Source of the DNA: an uncultured Eubacteriales bacterium
GTDB taxonomy: Bacteria > Bacillota > Clostridia > Oscillospirales > Oscillospiraceae
Length of the DNA stretch: 64,000 bases
Reading direction: 5' to 3'
Assembly (NCBI GenBank): GCA_900544765.1
Contig: UQWI01000004.1
Coordinates: 136,101-200,100, forward strand
Position numbers and translations under genes: made by a program. Shown here one piece after another: positions 15,820 through 25,030 of this stretch (position 1 is its first letter; every line of letters starts with the position of its first letter). The notes under the pieces were generated by a model that did no database searches, was not told the origin of the DNA, and saw only the letters and a list, made by a program, of their open reading frames with translations.

Positions 15820-16359
15820 GTGGACGAAAGAGCGATGCTTGCGGCGCTGAAGGACGGCGACGAGGGCGCGCTGGGCTGGTTCATGGAGCGCTACGCGGGG
15901 TATGCGTACGCTATAATCGAGCGCATGCTTCTGCCGGGCCTGCCGCGCTCGGACGCGGAAGAGGCACTGGCCGACGTCTTTATCTCGCTCTGGCGCAGCG
16001 CAAAGCAGGTGCCGGAGGGCGCGGTGCGCCCTTACATCGCGGCGATGGCCCGCAACCGCGCGCGTGACGCGCTGCGCGCCAGGCACGCGGAGCTGCCGCT
16101 GGAGGAAGCGGAGCTGGAGATACCGGGGCGTTCGCCGGAGCAGGCGCTGACCGAGAGCGAGACGCGGGAGCGGACGCGCCGGGCGGTGGACGCCATGGGA
16201 GAGCCCGACCGGGAGATATTCCTGCGGCACTACTATTACTTCCAGAGCGTGGCGGACATAGCTCTCGCGCTGGACATGAATGTGAACACCGTAAAGACGC
16301 GGCTGCGCCGGGGCCGCGAGCGGCTGCGAAATGAGCTTGCGAGGGAGGAGACAACATGA
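15820..16359 (+). CDS. ECF sigma-70 family sigma factor (module 2)
   Basis: About 179 residues with region 2 (RSDAEEALADVFISLWRSA) and region 4 (QSVADIALALDMNVNTVKTR). It is a strong paralogue of the module 1 sigma factor, including ALTESE and RRAVDAMGEPDREIFLRHYY. The start is taken as the GTG at 15820 because the same upstream layout (GGTG, 6 bases, start, then GAYGAR codons) is found in module 1. The ATG at 15781 lies at or before the predicted transcript start. The partner gene overlaps its end by 4 bases. Confidence 0.85.
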   Translation: MDERAMLAALKDGDEGALGWFMERYAGYAYAIIERMLLPGLPRSDAEEALADVFISLWRSAKQVPEGAVRPYIAAMARNRARDALRARHAELPLEEAELEIPGRSPEQALTESETRERTRRAVDAMGEPDREIFLRHYYYFQSVADIALALDMNVNTVKTRLRRGRERLRNELAREETT

Positions 16360-17633
16360 AATACTACATCCCGGACCTCCTGGACGCGTTCCCGCCCGAC
16401 GCTAAAGAGGTCTCTGCGCCGGACATGGACAAACTCCGCGAGGACGTGGCGAAAAGGCTTGCGGCGGAGCGCCCGGCCCAAAAGCGCCCGCGGCGCTTCG
16501 GCAAGACGCTGCTCATAGCGGCGGCGGCAGCCGCGCTGCTGAGCGTGACCGCGCTGGCGGCAGCCTTCGGTGGCTTCGACTGGCTGCGCGACGAGGTGGG
16601 ACCCGAGTTCATCGACGCCGTCGAGCCGGTAGAGCAGAGCGTGACGGACGAGGGCATACGCTTCAGCGTCATCGCCGCGCAGAAATTTGAGGACACCGCA
16701 CTCGTGTACTTCTCTATGACCGACGTCAACGGGCTGGGACGCATAACCGAAGAAAGCTCGCTCGTGCTGTCGGGGAATTTCATAAACAACAACGTCAGCC
16801 TGGTCTATTACGACGCAGACAAGCAGACGGCGGTATATGAGGGGCGGTTCGGGACGTTTGAAAGCATCGGCGTCACCGCGATATTCAACAACCAATACAT
16901 GATTGAGCCCACGCAGATAGACGCGAACCTGCTGGACAAATACCTAAACGGAGAGCGCATAGGAGAATCGGAGTTCACAAATTTCCAGACCACACCGGAC
17001 GAGTGGCTTACGCCAGGCTATGTCGCGGACATACCCGGCATGGACGGCGCATACGTCTCCGCTATAGGCGACAACGGCAGGCTGCTGGCGGTTCAGTATT
17101 GCACACCCATAGGCTACGACGGAGGAGCGTCAATTGACTACAGCACGGTGCTGGATTTATTCCTCATGGATGCGGATGGCAACCACATACAGCCGTACCT
17201 ACCGTTCTATGTATCGAACCCTCACTTGGTAGAGGGAATGTGGACAGTAGAGCGGTATTTCAAGGTGGATGCTGAAACGCTCGCCGGGTGTACGCTCTGG
17301 TTCGAGGGCAGCACCTGCGAGACCGTCGTAGACGGGGACTGGACAATAGATGTAGACTACCCGAACGCGGAGGGGCTGTGCCGCGTGACGGCGGATGTGG
17401 AGTACGCAGGTGAAACGTTCGCGGACACCGAAATAATCATAAGCCCCATCGGGGCGACGGTGAAGTATACACCCGACGCATGGAGCACGCCGCGTGAGCT
17501 CACAGTTGTGACTGACACGGATGAAATCCTGCTCTGGAAACGGTCAGACGGATTTTTCATGTCCCCCGTCATCATCGACCCCGCCGCCGTCACGGAGATA
17601 CGCATCGGCGACACGGTGATAGAGCTAAACTAA
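16356..17633 (+). CDS. Membrane-bound probable anti-sigma partner (module 2, DUF4179-like)
   Basis: A 425-residue protein with a cytoplasmic N-terminus (residues 1-45), a membrane helix at about 48-68 and an outer domain that begins GGFDWLRDEVGPEFIDAVEP, like DUF4179 anti-sigma proteins of Firmicutes. The ATG overlaps the sigma gene stop (ATGA). It probably holds the sigma factor at the membrane until a signal is sensed. The C-terminal third (VTEIRIGDTVIEL) is beta-rich. Confidence 0.7.
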   Translation: MKYYIPDLLDAFPPDAKEVSAPDMDKLREDVAKRLAAERPAQKRPRRFGKTLLIAAAAAALLSVTALAAAFGGFDWLRDEVGPEFIDAVEPVEQSVTDEGIRFSVIAAQKFEDTALVYFSMTDVNGLGRITEESSLVLSGNFINNNVSLVYYDADKQTAVYEGRFGTFESIGVTAIFNNQYMIEPTQIDANLLDKYLNGERIGESEFTNFQTTPDEWLTPGYVADIPGMDGAYVSAIGDNGRLLAVQYCTPIGYDGGASIDYSTVLDLFLMDADGNHIQPYLPFYVSNPHLVEGMWTVERYFKVDAETLAGCTLWFEGSTCETVVDGDWTIDVDYPNAEGLCRVTADVEYAGETFADTEIIISPIGATVKYTPDAWSTPRELTVVTDTDEILLWKRSDGFFMSPVIIDPAAVTEIRIGDTVIELN

Positions 17634-17645
17634 TCTGAACGCAAA

Positions 17646-17680
17646 AATCCCCCGGCGGAGCCGGGGGATTTCGTTTTTTT
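17646..17680. terminator. Terminator after ECF module 2
   Basis: An 11-base stem (17646-17656 with 17660-17670) is followed by TCG and seven Ts on the plus strand. On the minus strand it is followed by TTTTTGC and may also end nearby transcripts. Confidence 0.8.
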
Positions 17681-17681
17681 A

Positions 17682-19706
17682 TCAGGTGAACAGGGAAACT
17701 ATCTTGTCCCAGAGCTGGGCGAAGAAGCCCTGCGGCTCTTCGGCTGGCTGGTCTTCAACCGGTTCCTCGGGCGCGGAGATGCCGTCCGTGGAGATTACGA
17801 ACTGCACGCTCGCGGTGTCCGTGTTGCGGTCGTCGAGGAAGCTGACAACTTCGCTCGAGCCGTCGGAGCTCTCGCCGTCCTCGCTTTCGGCGTCGTCGTC
17901 GCCGGTGCCGAGGAACTCGTCGAGCAGGTCGGGGATGCCCTGGGTCTGGCTGTTCAGGGCGTACATGCCGGAGGTGTAGGTGTCCATGCCCTCGCTGAGC
18001 TGGCTCACGCCGTCCGTGTAGGCCTTGAGGCCGTCGTTGAACTGCTCGTAATTGACGGCTAGCTCGGTCATGCCGGTCTGCAGCTCGGTGATGGCGGAGG
18101 TGTCGAAGTCCGTCATGTCCTCCAGACCGGAGGAAATCTGGATGGCTATAGACATCATCTGGTCGCTCATCTGAATCATGCCTGCGGAAACTTCGTCGAG
18201 TTTGCCGTTGAGCATGTCGAGGGTGTTGGCCGCAGTAGTCAAACCGTTAATGAGCTCGTTTATAGCATCCATATAACCGACGCCGCTGCCGGTGTCTCCG
18301 CCGTTACCGGAACCGGAAGTGCCGGTGCCTGAGCCACTCACAATGCCCATCAATAGTTCAGTTATTTCGCTGGCATAACTATTTGGTGCGCTTGGCGAAA
18401 TGGAAGGAATAGTGGTATTTGGATTTTCTTTCACTACGGCGTTATAGCAGTCGCTATAACCAGCCGCATATGCTTCTAACATCATGCTATCCAAGCCGCT
18501 TATAATTTTCCCAACAAGGGCCATGTCTATGCCGCCGGTATCTCCGCCGCCTTCTTCTACGTCCCCGCCTTCATCGCCGCCGTCGCCGGTGTCGCCACCG
18601 CCGCCGGGGAGGCTGGGAAGGATTGCGTTTATCTTCTCAACGGCTTCATGGAGTCCGCTGGCTACTCCTTTGTATCCGGTGGAGAGCTGGGTAAGGCCGC
18701 TGCCCATTTCGGCCATGTATGCCGCTATGGTGCTCAGGCCGGCAGGCAGCTCGGCGAGCTGGTCCAGGCCGTCAGTCATGCTGCTCAAATCGTAGCCCTG
18801 CAGGCCGTCGGCTATCTGCTTGAGGGCGCTCTCTATCTGGTCGCTCGCGTCGGTGAGCGTGGGGCCGTTCTCGCCGAGGGTGGCCGCGCCGTCGTTGATG
18901 GTGGAGGCACCGCCGGTGAGCTGGGTGATGGCGCTCGAGAGCTGCTCGATGCCGCTTGTTATGGTGCTTATCTCGCCCATGTCCATGAGGCTGTCCATGC
19001 TGTAGGGCACGGCGGCTATGGTGAAGCCGCCCATGGTGAAGTCATGCACCTTGGCGGAGAAGCCGATGTCGCCCTCGCCGCCGGGCAGGACCACGAAGGT
19101 TATCTGCTTGTCGCTGCCCGCGTTGGCGACGGTGCCGTTGCGCGAGGTTATGTCCTCGCAGAGCTCGGCGTCGAGCGTTACGGATATCTGCAGCATGTAG
19201 TTCTCGGTGAAGTAGGGGTCGAAGCCGCTGTTGGTGGCGGTATGTATGCTGACCTCGAGGTCGCCGCTCTTGCCGCCGAGCTCGCCGGGCTCTATCTCCT
19301 GCCCGTCGAGGGTGTAGGTGATGTCAATGTCCCAGGGCATCTTCGCGCTGCGCAGGGTACCCTGATAGTAGTAGCGGCCCGCGGGCGCGGTGAGGCTGAC
19401 AACGCCGCCGCGGTACTCAATCGGGCTCGTGTCCGTGAGGTTGGACACGGCGGTGTAGCGGCCGTAGTGCTCCACGGTGCCCTCCTCGTCGAGGGTCAGG
19501 GCGACTATGGCGTAGGCGTCCTGCGGGTCGCCGGAGGCGTCGAGACGCGCGTATATGACCTCTTCCGGGCCGTTCGCGGCGGAGCCGCTGTCCGGCGCGG
19601 GCGAAGCGCTGGGCGAGGGGGAGGCCTCGTCGGCCCAGGCGAAGGTGCCGAGGCACATGGCAAGGCAAAGTATTATGGACAGCAGTGCGGACAGTTTGCG
19701 TTTCAT
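17682..19706 (-). CDS. Secreted LxxG heptad-repeat protein, partner of MMPL transporter
   Basis: A 674-residue protein with a signal peptide (residues 1-25, ending FAWADEA), a beta-rich region to about 230 and long helices with LxxG-type heptads (for example ALKQIADGLQGYDLSSMTDG and QLSEGMDTYTSGM) as in YhgE/Pip-like proteins. Glycine-rich linkers near residues 365-400 and 455-475 flank a segment encoded by a visibly AT-rich stretch (about 18340-18520). The C-terminal FFAQLWDKIVSLFT is an amphipathic helix. The ATG overlaps the MMPL stop (ATGA), so the two are coupled and probably work together at the envelope. Exact function is unknown. Confidence 0.7.
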   Translation of the reverse strand: MKRKLSALLSIILCLAMCLGTFAWADEASPSPSASPAPDSGSAANGPEEVIYARLDASGDPQDAYAIVALTLDEEGTVEHYGRYTAVSNLTDTSPIEYRGGVVSLTAPAGRYYYQGTLRSAKMPWDIDITYTLDGQEIEPGELGGKSGDLEVSIHTATNSGFDPYFTENYMLQISVTLDAELCEDITSRNGTVANAGSDKQITFVVLPGGEGDIGFSAKVHDFTMGGFTIAAVPYSMDSLMDMGEISTITSGIEQLSSAITQLTGGASTINDGAATLGENGPTLTDASDQIESALKQIADGLQGYDLSSMTDGLDQLAELPAGLSTIAAYMAEMGSGLTQLSTGYKGVASGLHEAVEKINAILPSLPGGGGDTGDGGDEGGDVEEGGGDTGGIDMALVGKIISGLDSMMLEAYAAGYSDCYNAVVKENPNTTIPSISPSAPNSYASEITELLMGIVSGSGTGTSGSGNGGDTGSGVGYMDAINELINGLTTAANTLDMLNGKLDEVSAGMIQMSDQMMSIAIQISSGLEDMTDFDTSAITELQTGMTELAVNYEQFNDGLKAYTDGVSQLSEGMDTYTSGMYALNSQTQGIPDLLDEFLGTGDDDAESEDGESSDGSSEVVSFLDDRNTDTASVQFVISTDGISAPEEPVEDQPAEEPQGFFAQLWDKIVSLFT

Positions 19707-21775
19707 TTTGTCACAGCCTCCTTGTGGGTGTCATTCAGGAATCCCGCGCGCCAGGTGAGCTTCGCGGTCAGCGGGTCGAACAGAATAAGCAGCGCGGGCA
19801 GGGCCAGCATGACCATCGCCATGGATAGCACGGTGCCGCGGGCGAGCAGTATGCCAAGCTCCGCAACGACCTCGAGCGAGCTCTCAAGGCCCAGGCAGAG
19901 TCCTGCGGAAGTCAGGATGAGGCCGCTCGTGAGCACGCTCTCGAAGTTTGTGTTCAGCGTGGCCACGACCGCCTCGCGCTTGCCCATCGTGCGGCGGTTG
20001 GCCGTGTAGCCGCTGGTCATGAGTATGGCGTAGTCTATTGTGGCGCCGAGCTGCACCGTGTTTATGACCAGATAGCCGATATATACGATAGGCTCGCTGG
20101 AGAAGTACGGCACGGAGAGGTTTATCCATATGGCCGACTCGATGCAGAACAGCAGTATGAAGGGCAGCGTCACGCTCTTGAAGGTGACCAGCAGGGTGAG
20201 GAATATGAAGCCTATGGCGATGAGGTTTACAAGCGTGGAGTCCGCCGTGACGACGTCGCGCATGTCGTAGAGGTTGGCGCTCTGGCCGCAGAGCCAGCTC
20301 TCGCTGTAGTATTTGTCGGCTGCGGCGCGCACCTGCTCGACGACGGCGAAGGCCTCGTCGCCCTCCTCGCTGGTGTCCGTGTACATGATTATGCGTGCGT
20401 AGTTGTCGGAGTAGAACTGGCTGACTATGGCATCGTCCAGGAAGCCCTCAGGCACAACGCCGACTGTGCCGGCGTAGCTCAGCACACTGGTGACGTGGTC
20501 TATGTCCGCAAGCTCTGCGGCCAGCTCCGCCTCGGCGCCGGGGTCGCCGCGCGGCACGAGCAGGACGAGGGCGTTGCTCTCGCCGAACTCTGCGTTAATT
20601 GCCTCGGTGTCGCGGCCGTAGTCAATCTGCGGGTCGGGTACGCCGTTGCCGTAGAGGAAGTCGTTGCGGGACTGCGCCAGGTAGCAGGGGATTACGCATA
20701 TCAGCACGAGGATGAGCGCCGGGATGCGCACCTTTACGAGGGCGCGGCCTATGCGTTTGCCGGGGTGTATTATCGGCTTGTGGGTAGTCTTGTCCAGCAG
20801 CTTGACGCAGGCCAGCGACAGGGCGGGGAAGAACACCATGACGGAGATATAGCTGAGTACGATGCCCTTGACCAGGTTGAGGCCCAAATCCGCGCCTATG
20901 CCGAAGCGCATGAACATCAGCGCCAGGAAGCCGAAGAGCGTCGTCGCGGCGCTTGCGGCTATGGACGAGAAGCTCTCGCGTATGGCCAGGCGCATAGCCT
21001 CTTCGCTGTCCTCCACTTCCTCGCGGTGACGGCCAAAGCTGTTCAGGAGGAAGATGGCGTAGTCAAGCGAAACGGCGAGCTGCATTATCGGGCTGACGCT
21101 CTGCGTGACGAAGCTTATCTCGCCGAAGATAACGTTCGTGCCCATATTTATAATGACGGCGATGCCTATGGCCGACAGGAAAAGCAGAGGGGAAATCCAG
21201 CTGGTGGTCGTGACTAGAAGTATCAGTATCGCCAGCGGCACCATGATTACGAGTATGCCAACGACCTCGCTCACGACGTGGCTCTGCATGCTGGCCGTGC
21301 TGGCGGCGTTGCCGCTGATGGCCCCGCCTTCGCCTATCACCTCGTAGATGGCGGCGACGGCCTCGCTCTCCATGCCGTCCTCTATGGTTACGTCGTAGAG
21401 CGCAATGCCGTCATGCCAGTATTGGTTTACGCTCGCCTCGTCCATAAATTCGATCGGCGTGGTCAAATCCTGCGTGTCGTCGAGCCACATGACGCCGGTC
21501 ACGCCGGTACACGCGGCGATCTCCGCCTTCATTTCCACGGCGCCGGTCAGCGTGAGATCCTTGACCATGACGCGCGTGTTCGGCACGCCTGAGCCGAACT
21601 CCGAGTACATGAGATCCAGCGCTATCGTGCTCTCCGAGTCCTCGGGCAAATAGTCCGTTAGGTCGTAGTTGACGCTCACGCCGAGGATCAGCACGGCGGA
21701 CACTATCGCCGCGACCAGGAATATGGAGATTACGAGTTTTTTGTGCCTCGTGATCCCCCGTGTAAACCTATCCAT
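19703..21775 (-). CDS. MMPL/RND family transporter
   Basis: A 690-residue membrane protein in two similar halves, each with one membrane helix, an outer domain and a bundle of helices. SPIMQLAVSLDYAIFLLNSF and TVQLGATIDYAILMTSGYTA carry the GxxxDY-type charged positions used for proton coupling. Family members export lipids or other hydrophobic molecules. The ATG at 21775 has GGAGG 8 bases upstream; the earlier in-frame start adds 17 poorly conserved residues. A TetR gene is divergent, which suggests control by it. Confidence 0.9.
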   Translation of the reverse strand: MDRFTRGITRHKKLVISIFLVAAIVSAVLILGVSVNYDLTDYLPEDSESTIALDLMYSEFGSGVPNTRVMVKDLTLTGAVEMKAEIAACTGVTGVMWLDDTQDLTTPIEFMDEASVNQYWHDGIALYDVTIEDGMESEAVAAIYEVIGEGGAISGNAASTASMQSHVVSEVVGILVIMVPLAILILLVTTTSWISPLLFLSAIGIAVIINMGTNVIFGEISFVTQSVSPIMQLAVSLDYAIFLLNSFGRHREEVEDSEEAMRLAIRESFSSIAASAATTLFGFLALMFMRFGIGADLGLNLVKGIVLSYISVMVFFPALSLACVKLLDKTTHKPIIHPGKRIGRALVKVRIPALILVLICVIPCYLAQSRNDFLYGNGVPDPQIDYGRDTEAINAEFGESNALVLLVPRGDPGAEAELAAELADIDHVTSVLSYAGTVGVVPEGFLDDAIVSQFYSDNYARIIMYTDTSEEGDEAFAVVEQVRAAADKYYSESWLCGQSANLYDMRDVVTADSTLVNLIAIGFIFLTLLVTFKSVTLPFILLFCIESAIWINLSVPYFSSEPIVYIGYLVINTVQLGATIDYAILMTSGYTANRRTMGKREAVVATLNTNFESVLTSGLILTSAGLCLGLESSLEVVAELGILLARGTVLSMAMVMLALPALLILFDPLTAKLTWRAGFLNDTHKEAVTK

Positions 21776-21854
21776 AGGCACTCCTCCGCTTCGGCGGCGC
21801 ACACCCGCCGCCACAAAGATAATCAACGTGGTGTTGACTTACTTACGCTTTTAT

Positions 21855-21883
21855 AGTATATTTTCATTTTGAAAACAAGGCAA
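21855..21883 (-). promoter_or_regulatory. Putative promoter of the MMPL operon
   Basis: On the minus strand TTGCCT (21878-21883) and TATACT (21855-21860) are 17 bases apart. The divergent spacer (21776-21976) is AT-rich and has ACGCTTTT twice in the same direction (near 21845 and 21917), which may be regulator contacts. Confidence 0.5.
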
Positions 21884-21976
21884 CAGTCAGTTTGACGGAT
21901 TTTGAAAAATCTTAAACGCTTTTGTGGGCAAACGTATAATTAATCACAAAAATTTTACGATTTCGGGGGTGAGCGG

Positions 21977-22546
21977 ATGCCCGGCAAAAAACTTGACGCG
22001 CGTGTGCGATACACCAAGATGATGATAAAAAACAGCATCATCGAGATAATGAAGGCAAAGCCGGTCGCAAAAATAACCGTGACCGAAATCTGCGAGCGCG
22101 CGGGCATAAACCGTGCCACCTTCTACGCGCACTACAGCGACCCCACCGACGTGCTGCAGAGCATAGAGAGCGAGCTCATAGACGACATATCCAACCGGAC
22201 GCGGCCGGCAATCGCGGCTATGGGTACGGATTTGCGGGATTCGCTGATGGGCATAGTCGAATATATCAAGGAGAACGCCGACATCTGCCGCGTGCTGCTC
22301 TCCGGCTCCGTGGACACGAGCTTTCAAAATAAAGTCGTGGACATGGTGGAGAAGCAGTTCATAGAGCACTGGCGTTCCTTTTCGTCCACGAGCATGGAGG
22401 ACGCGAAGTACATCTTTACGTTTATCGCCATAGGCAGCGTCGGCGTCATACGCAAATGGCTGGACGAGGACGCGCGCAAGCCGTCGGAGGAGATAGCCGA
22501 GATAATAATCAAGATATCGAGCGCCGGTTTCCTGAGTTTTAGCTGA
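21977..22546 (+). CDS. TetR family transcriptional regulator
   Basis: A 189-residue protein with the N-terminal helix-turn-helix AKITVTEICERAGINRATFY followed by an effector domain with no recognised ligand. GGGGGTGAG lies before the ATG. It is divergent from the MMPL operon and likely represses it and itself. Confidence 0.9.
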   Translation: MPGKKLDARVRYTKMMIKNSIIEIMKAKPVAKITVTEICERAGINRATFYAHYSDPTDVLQSIESELIDDISNRTRPAIAAMGTDLRDSLMGIVEYIKENADICRVLLSGSVDTSFQNKVVDMVEKQFIEHWRSFSSTSMEDAKYIFTFIAIGSVGVIRKWLDEDARKPSEEIAEIIIKISSAGFLSFS

Positions 22547-22553
22547 CGCGGCG

Positions 22554-22583
22554 GTTTAATATTGCGCCGTTCCGGGCAAGATA
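22554..22583 (+). promoter_or_regulatory. Candidate sigma-F promoter of spoIIR
   Basis: GTTTA (22554-22558), a 15-base spacer and GGGCAAGATA (22574-22583) agree with the sigma-F pattern GYATA-N15-GGNNANAMTR except at one -10 base and one -35 base. spoIIR is sigma-F dependent in Bacillus. Confidence 0.45.
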
Positions 22584-22612
22584 GCCTTAGAAAACAACGG
22601 GAGGCTACATAT

Positions 22613-23218
22613 ATGTCCGGAAAAAGTACACTGCGCAAATGGGAAATCTCCCTGCTGGTTGCGCTCAGCATAACGCTGCTCACCGGCTCATGGGCCGCCT
22701 CGGCAAGCGGACGGGTCTCAGGCCAGCTGGTGAGGCTGCATGTCATAGCCGACTCGGATGAGCCGGAGGAGCAGGCTGTAAAACTCGACGTGCGCGACGC
22801 GGTTTTGGCTTATCTGGAGCCGAAGCTCGCCTCGGCGTCGGACAGCCGCGAGGCCGGGGACATCATTGCCTCTGAGCTGGACGGCATAGCCGCCGCCGCA
22901 GAGGGCGCGGCGCAGGGCAGGCCGGTATCCGTCGGCTTCGGAGAAGAGTACTACCCCACGCGGGTCTACGAGAACTTTTCGCTCCCCGCCGGGAGGTATC
23001 AGTCCCTGCGCGTGACGCTGGGCGAGGGCGCCGGGCACAACTGGTGGTGCGTCGTGTTCCCGCCGCTGTGCCTCACCACGGCCGGGACGGAGGAGGCCTT
23101 TGAGGCCCTGGACGAGGGTACGCGCGAGATTATCAGCGACGACGGGGAGGGAGTGGTGTTCCGCTTCCGTATCCTGGAGCTTTGGGGAGAGCTGCTCGAA
23201 GCCCTGGGCTGTGATTGA
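22613..23218 (+). CDS. spoIIR: Stage II sporulation protein R
   Basis: A 201-residue exported protein with an N-terminal membrane signal (residues 8-32), VRLHVIADSDEPEEQAVKL (cited in part) and GHNWWCVVFPPLCL, both SpoIIR hallmarks. The forespore makes it to trigger pro-sigma-E processing by SpoIIGA in the mother cell. The ATG at 22613 has GGGAGG 8 bases upstream. Confidence 0.93.
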   Translation: MSGKSTLRKWEISLLVALSITLLTGSWAASASGRVSGQLVRLHVIADSDEPEEQAVKLDVRDAVLAYLEPKLASASDSREAGDIIASELDGIAAAAEGAAQGRPVSVGFGEEYYPTRVYENFSLPAGRYQSLRVTLGEGAGHNWWCVVFPPLCLTTAGTEEAFEALDEGTREIISDDGEGVVFRFRILELWGELLEALGCD

Positions 23219-23221
23219 GCA

Positions 23222-23251
23222 AAACGGGCAGGCCGGAGGGCCTGCCCGTTT
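23222..23251. terminator. Terminator between spoIIR and the convergent DUF2461 gene
   Basis: A 13-base perfect stem (23222-23234 with 23239-23251) is followed by TGCTTTT on the plus strand. Confidence 0.8.
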
Positions 23252-23291
23252 GCTTTTGCGCTTGAGCGGGAACAAATTGCCGCCGTATTCG

Positions 23292-23981
23292 TCAAGCCCA
23301 CAGACGGTTGCTGAGCTTGGCCATGGCGACGGCCTTCAGGAAGAAGTCGTAGACCGGCGCGATGCGTTCAAAATCGGCGGCGAGCCGGTGCGGCAGCTCC
23401 TCGGAGTAGAGCAAGTCGAGGGAATTTTCCTCGTGCGTAAGGCAGAAGCTCTTCTCGTCGAGCCATTCGCGCTCATTTTCCGGCGCGTCTGGGTGGCGCG
23501 TGCGCTTGTAGCGCTCGTCCTCGAGCGCGAACACATTCTGAGCCTCATACGCCGCGTATGCGGCGAGCCAGTCGGGGTCGCGGGACTTTATCAGGTCCCG
23601 GGCGCAGTCCATGGTGGCGGGGTCGGTCTGATACCAGCCGCAGCCCCAGCGCAGGCGCCGCGGCGAGAACTCGAACCAGAACCCGGGGTAGCCCTCATAC
23701 TTGGCGCGGCGCAGGTTTATCCACAGCACGTCGCGGTAGAGCGGCAGCTCCGGGCCGCGGCGCGTGTCGCGCCAGAGCCGGGATATGCTCTTGCCCACGC
23801 GGGGGTCGATGACGAGCGCGGGGTCAATGCGGCTCATCTCCGGCGCAAGGGCTTGTACAAGCTCTGCGGTGGGTTCAACCACGAGCGAGAGGTATTCACT
23901 CCGGTGCTCGTGGAACCAGTCTCTCGAATTCATTACGCGATTGAGGGCCATGAAGTCCAATGTGGCTTCTGAAAAGGGCAT
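23292..23981 (-). CDS. DUF2461 family protein
   Basis: A 229-residue soluble protein with FMALNRVMNSRDWFHEHR, RVGKSISRLWRDTR and GFWFEFSPRRLRWGCGWY, which match DUF2461. The biochemical function of the family is not known. AGGAGACG lies before the ATG. It faces away from the rhomboid-like gene. Confidence 0.85.
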   Translation of the reverse strand: MPFSEATLDFMALNRVMNSRDWFHEHRSEYLSLVVEPTAELVQALAPEMSRIDPALVIDPRVGKSISRLWRDTRRGPELPLYRDVLWINLRRAKYEGYPGFWFEFSPRRLRWGCGWYQTDPATMDCARDLIKSRDPDWLAAYAAYEAQNVFALEDERYKRTRHPDAPENEREWLDEKSFCLTHEENSLDLLYSEELPHRLAADFERIAPVYDFFLKAVAMAKLSNRLWA

Positions 23982-24123
23982 TTTTTGTCGTCTCCTGTCG
24001 AAATTTCGCTGGTGATTATATCACATGCCGCCTTGAGAGGCAAGTTCACAAATATTTCTGGAAAACGCTCCATGTATGTGGTAAGATGTTACCTGCCTCA
24101 ATACTTTTCTGGGAGGTCTGCAA

Positions 24124-24984
24124 ATGCGCGCCTTTATGAAGCGGGTGGACCTGTTCTGTTATAAACACCCGCGCTTCGGCATCAACAACCTCATGCTTTA
24201 CGTCGTCTTTGGCACGGCGGCGGTATGGCTGCTCAGCCTGATGGACGGCACAAACATGCTGATAAGCTACCTCGCGTTCGACGCGGCGGCAGTGCTGCGC
24301 GGCCAGGTTTGGAGGATAGTCACCTTTATTTTTATCCCGCAGAGCTACGGCGTAATCTCGCTGCTGCTCTTCCTTTACTTCTACTACTTCATCGGCTCCA
24401 CGCTGGAGCGAGAGTGGGGACCGGGCCGCTTTACCATCTATTACGGCATGGGCATGCTGCTCACGGTGCTGTACGGTTTTATCGCCTATTTCGTAGACGG
24501 ACGCCGTATCGGCATGAGCTCCACCTATATTAACCTCTCCATGTTCTTCGCATTTGCGACTATGTTCCCCGAGCAAAGGGTGCTGCTTTTTTACATCATC
24601 CCGATAAAGATGAAGTGGCTTGCCATCGTGGACGCGGCCTACTTCGTTTACGATATCGCGGTGAACATCGGCAGAGGCTATGGCATGATGAGCTTCCTGC
24701 CCCTTGTCGCGCTGCTCAACTTCTTCCTCTTCTGCGGAGACGACCTCTTCCACACCGTCATGCCGCGCGGACGCCAGCGCAGACAAAAGACGATAAATTT
24801 TCAGCGGGAAGTGCGCAAAATAAAGTATGAGCAGAAGCACTCGGGCTACACGCGCAAATGCGAGGTATGCGGACGCACGGACACCGACTATCCCGACCTC
24901 GAGTTCCGCTATTGCTCGAGGTGTGCGGGGGTACACTGCTTCTGCCAGGACCATATAAACAACCACGTCCACTTCACGGAATAA
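24124..24984 (+). CDS. Rhomboid-like membrane protein with C-terminal zinc finger
   Basis: A 286-residue protein with about six membrane helices in residues 20-215 and the rhomboid-like features GQVWRIVTFIF and STLEREWGPGRF. The usual catalytic GxSx motif is replaced by YINLSMFF and no histidine is seen in the last helix, so it is probably not a protease. Residues 246-286 hold a cysteine- and histidine-rich zinc finger (CEVCG, YCSRC, HCFC, HINNHVH), like a B-box. It may bind membrane clients. GGGAGG precedes the ATG. The following gene is 46 bases away. Confidence 0.75.
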   Translation: MRAFMKRVDLFCYKHPRFGINNLMLYVVFGTAAVWLLSLMDGTNMLISYLAFDAAAVLRGQVWRIVTFIFIPQSYGVISLLLFLYFYYFIGSTLEREWGPGRFTIYYGMGMLLTVLYGFIAYFVDGRRIGMSSTYINLSMFFAFATMFPEQRVLLFYIIPIKMKWLAIVDAAYFVYDIAVNIGRGYGMMSFLPLVALLNFFLFCGDDLFHTVMPRGRQRRQKTINFQREVRKIKYEQKHSGYTRKCEVCGRTDTDYPDLEFRYCSRCAGVHCFCQDHINNHVHFTE

Positions 24985-25030
24985 TGCGGACATGGCCGGA
25001 CATAGAAATTAAACCGGTGGTGTATTGAAA

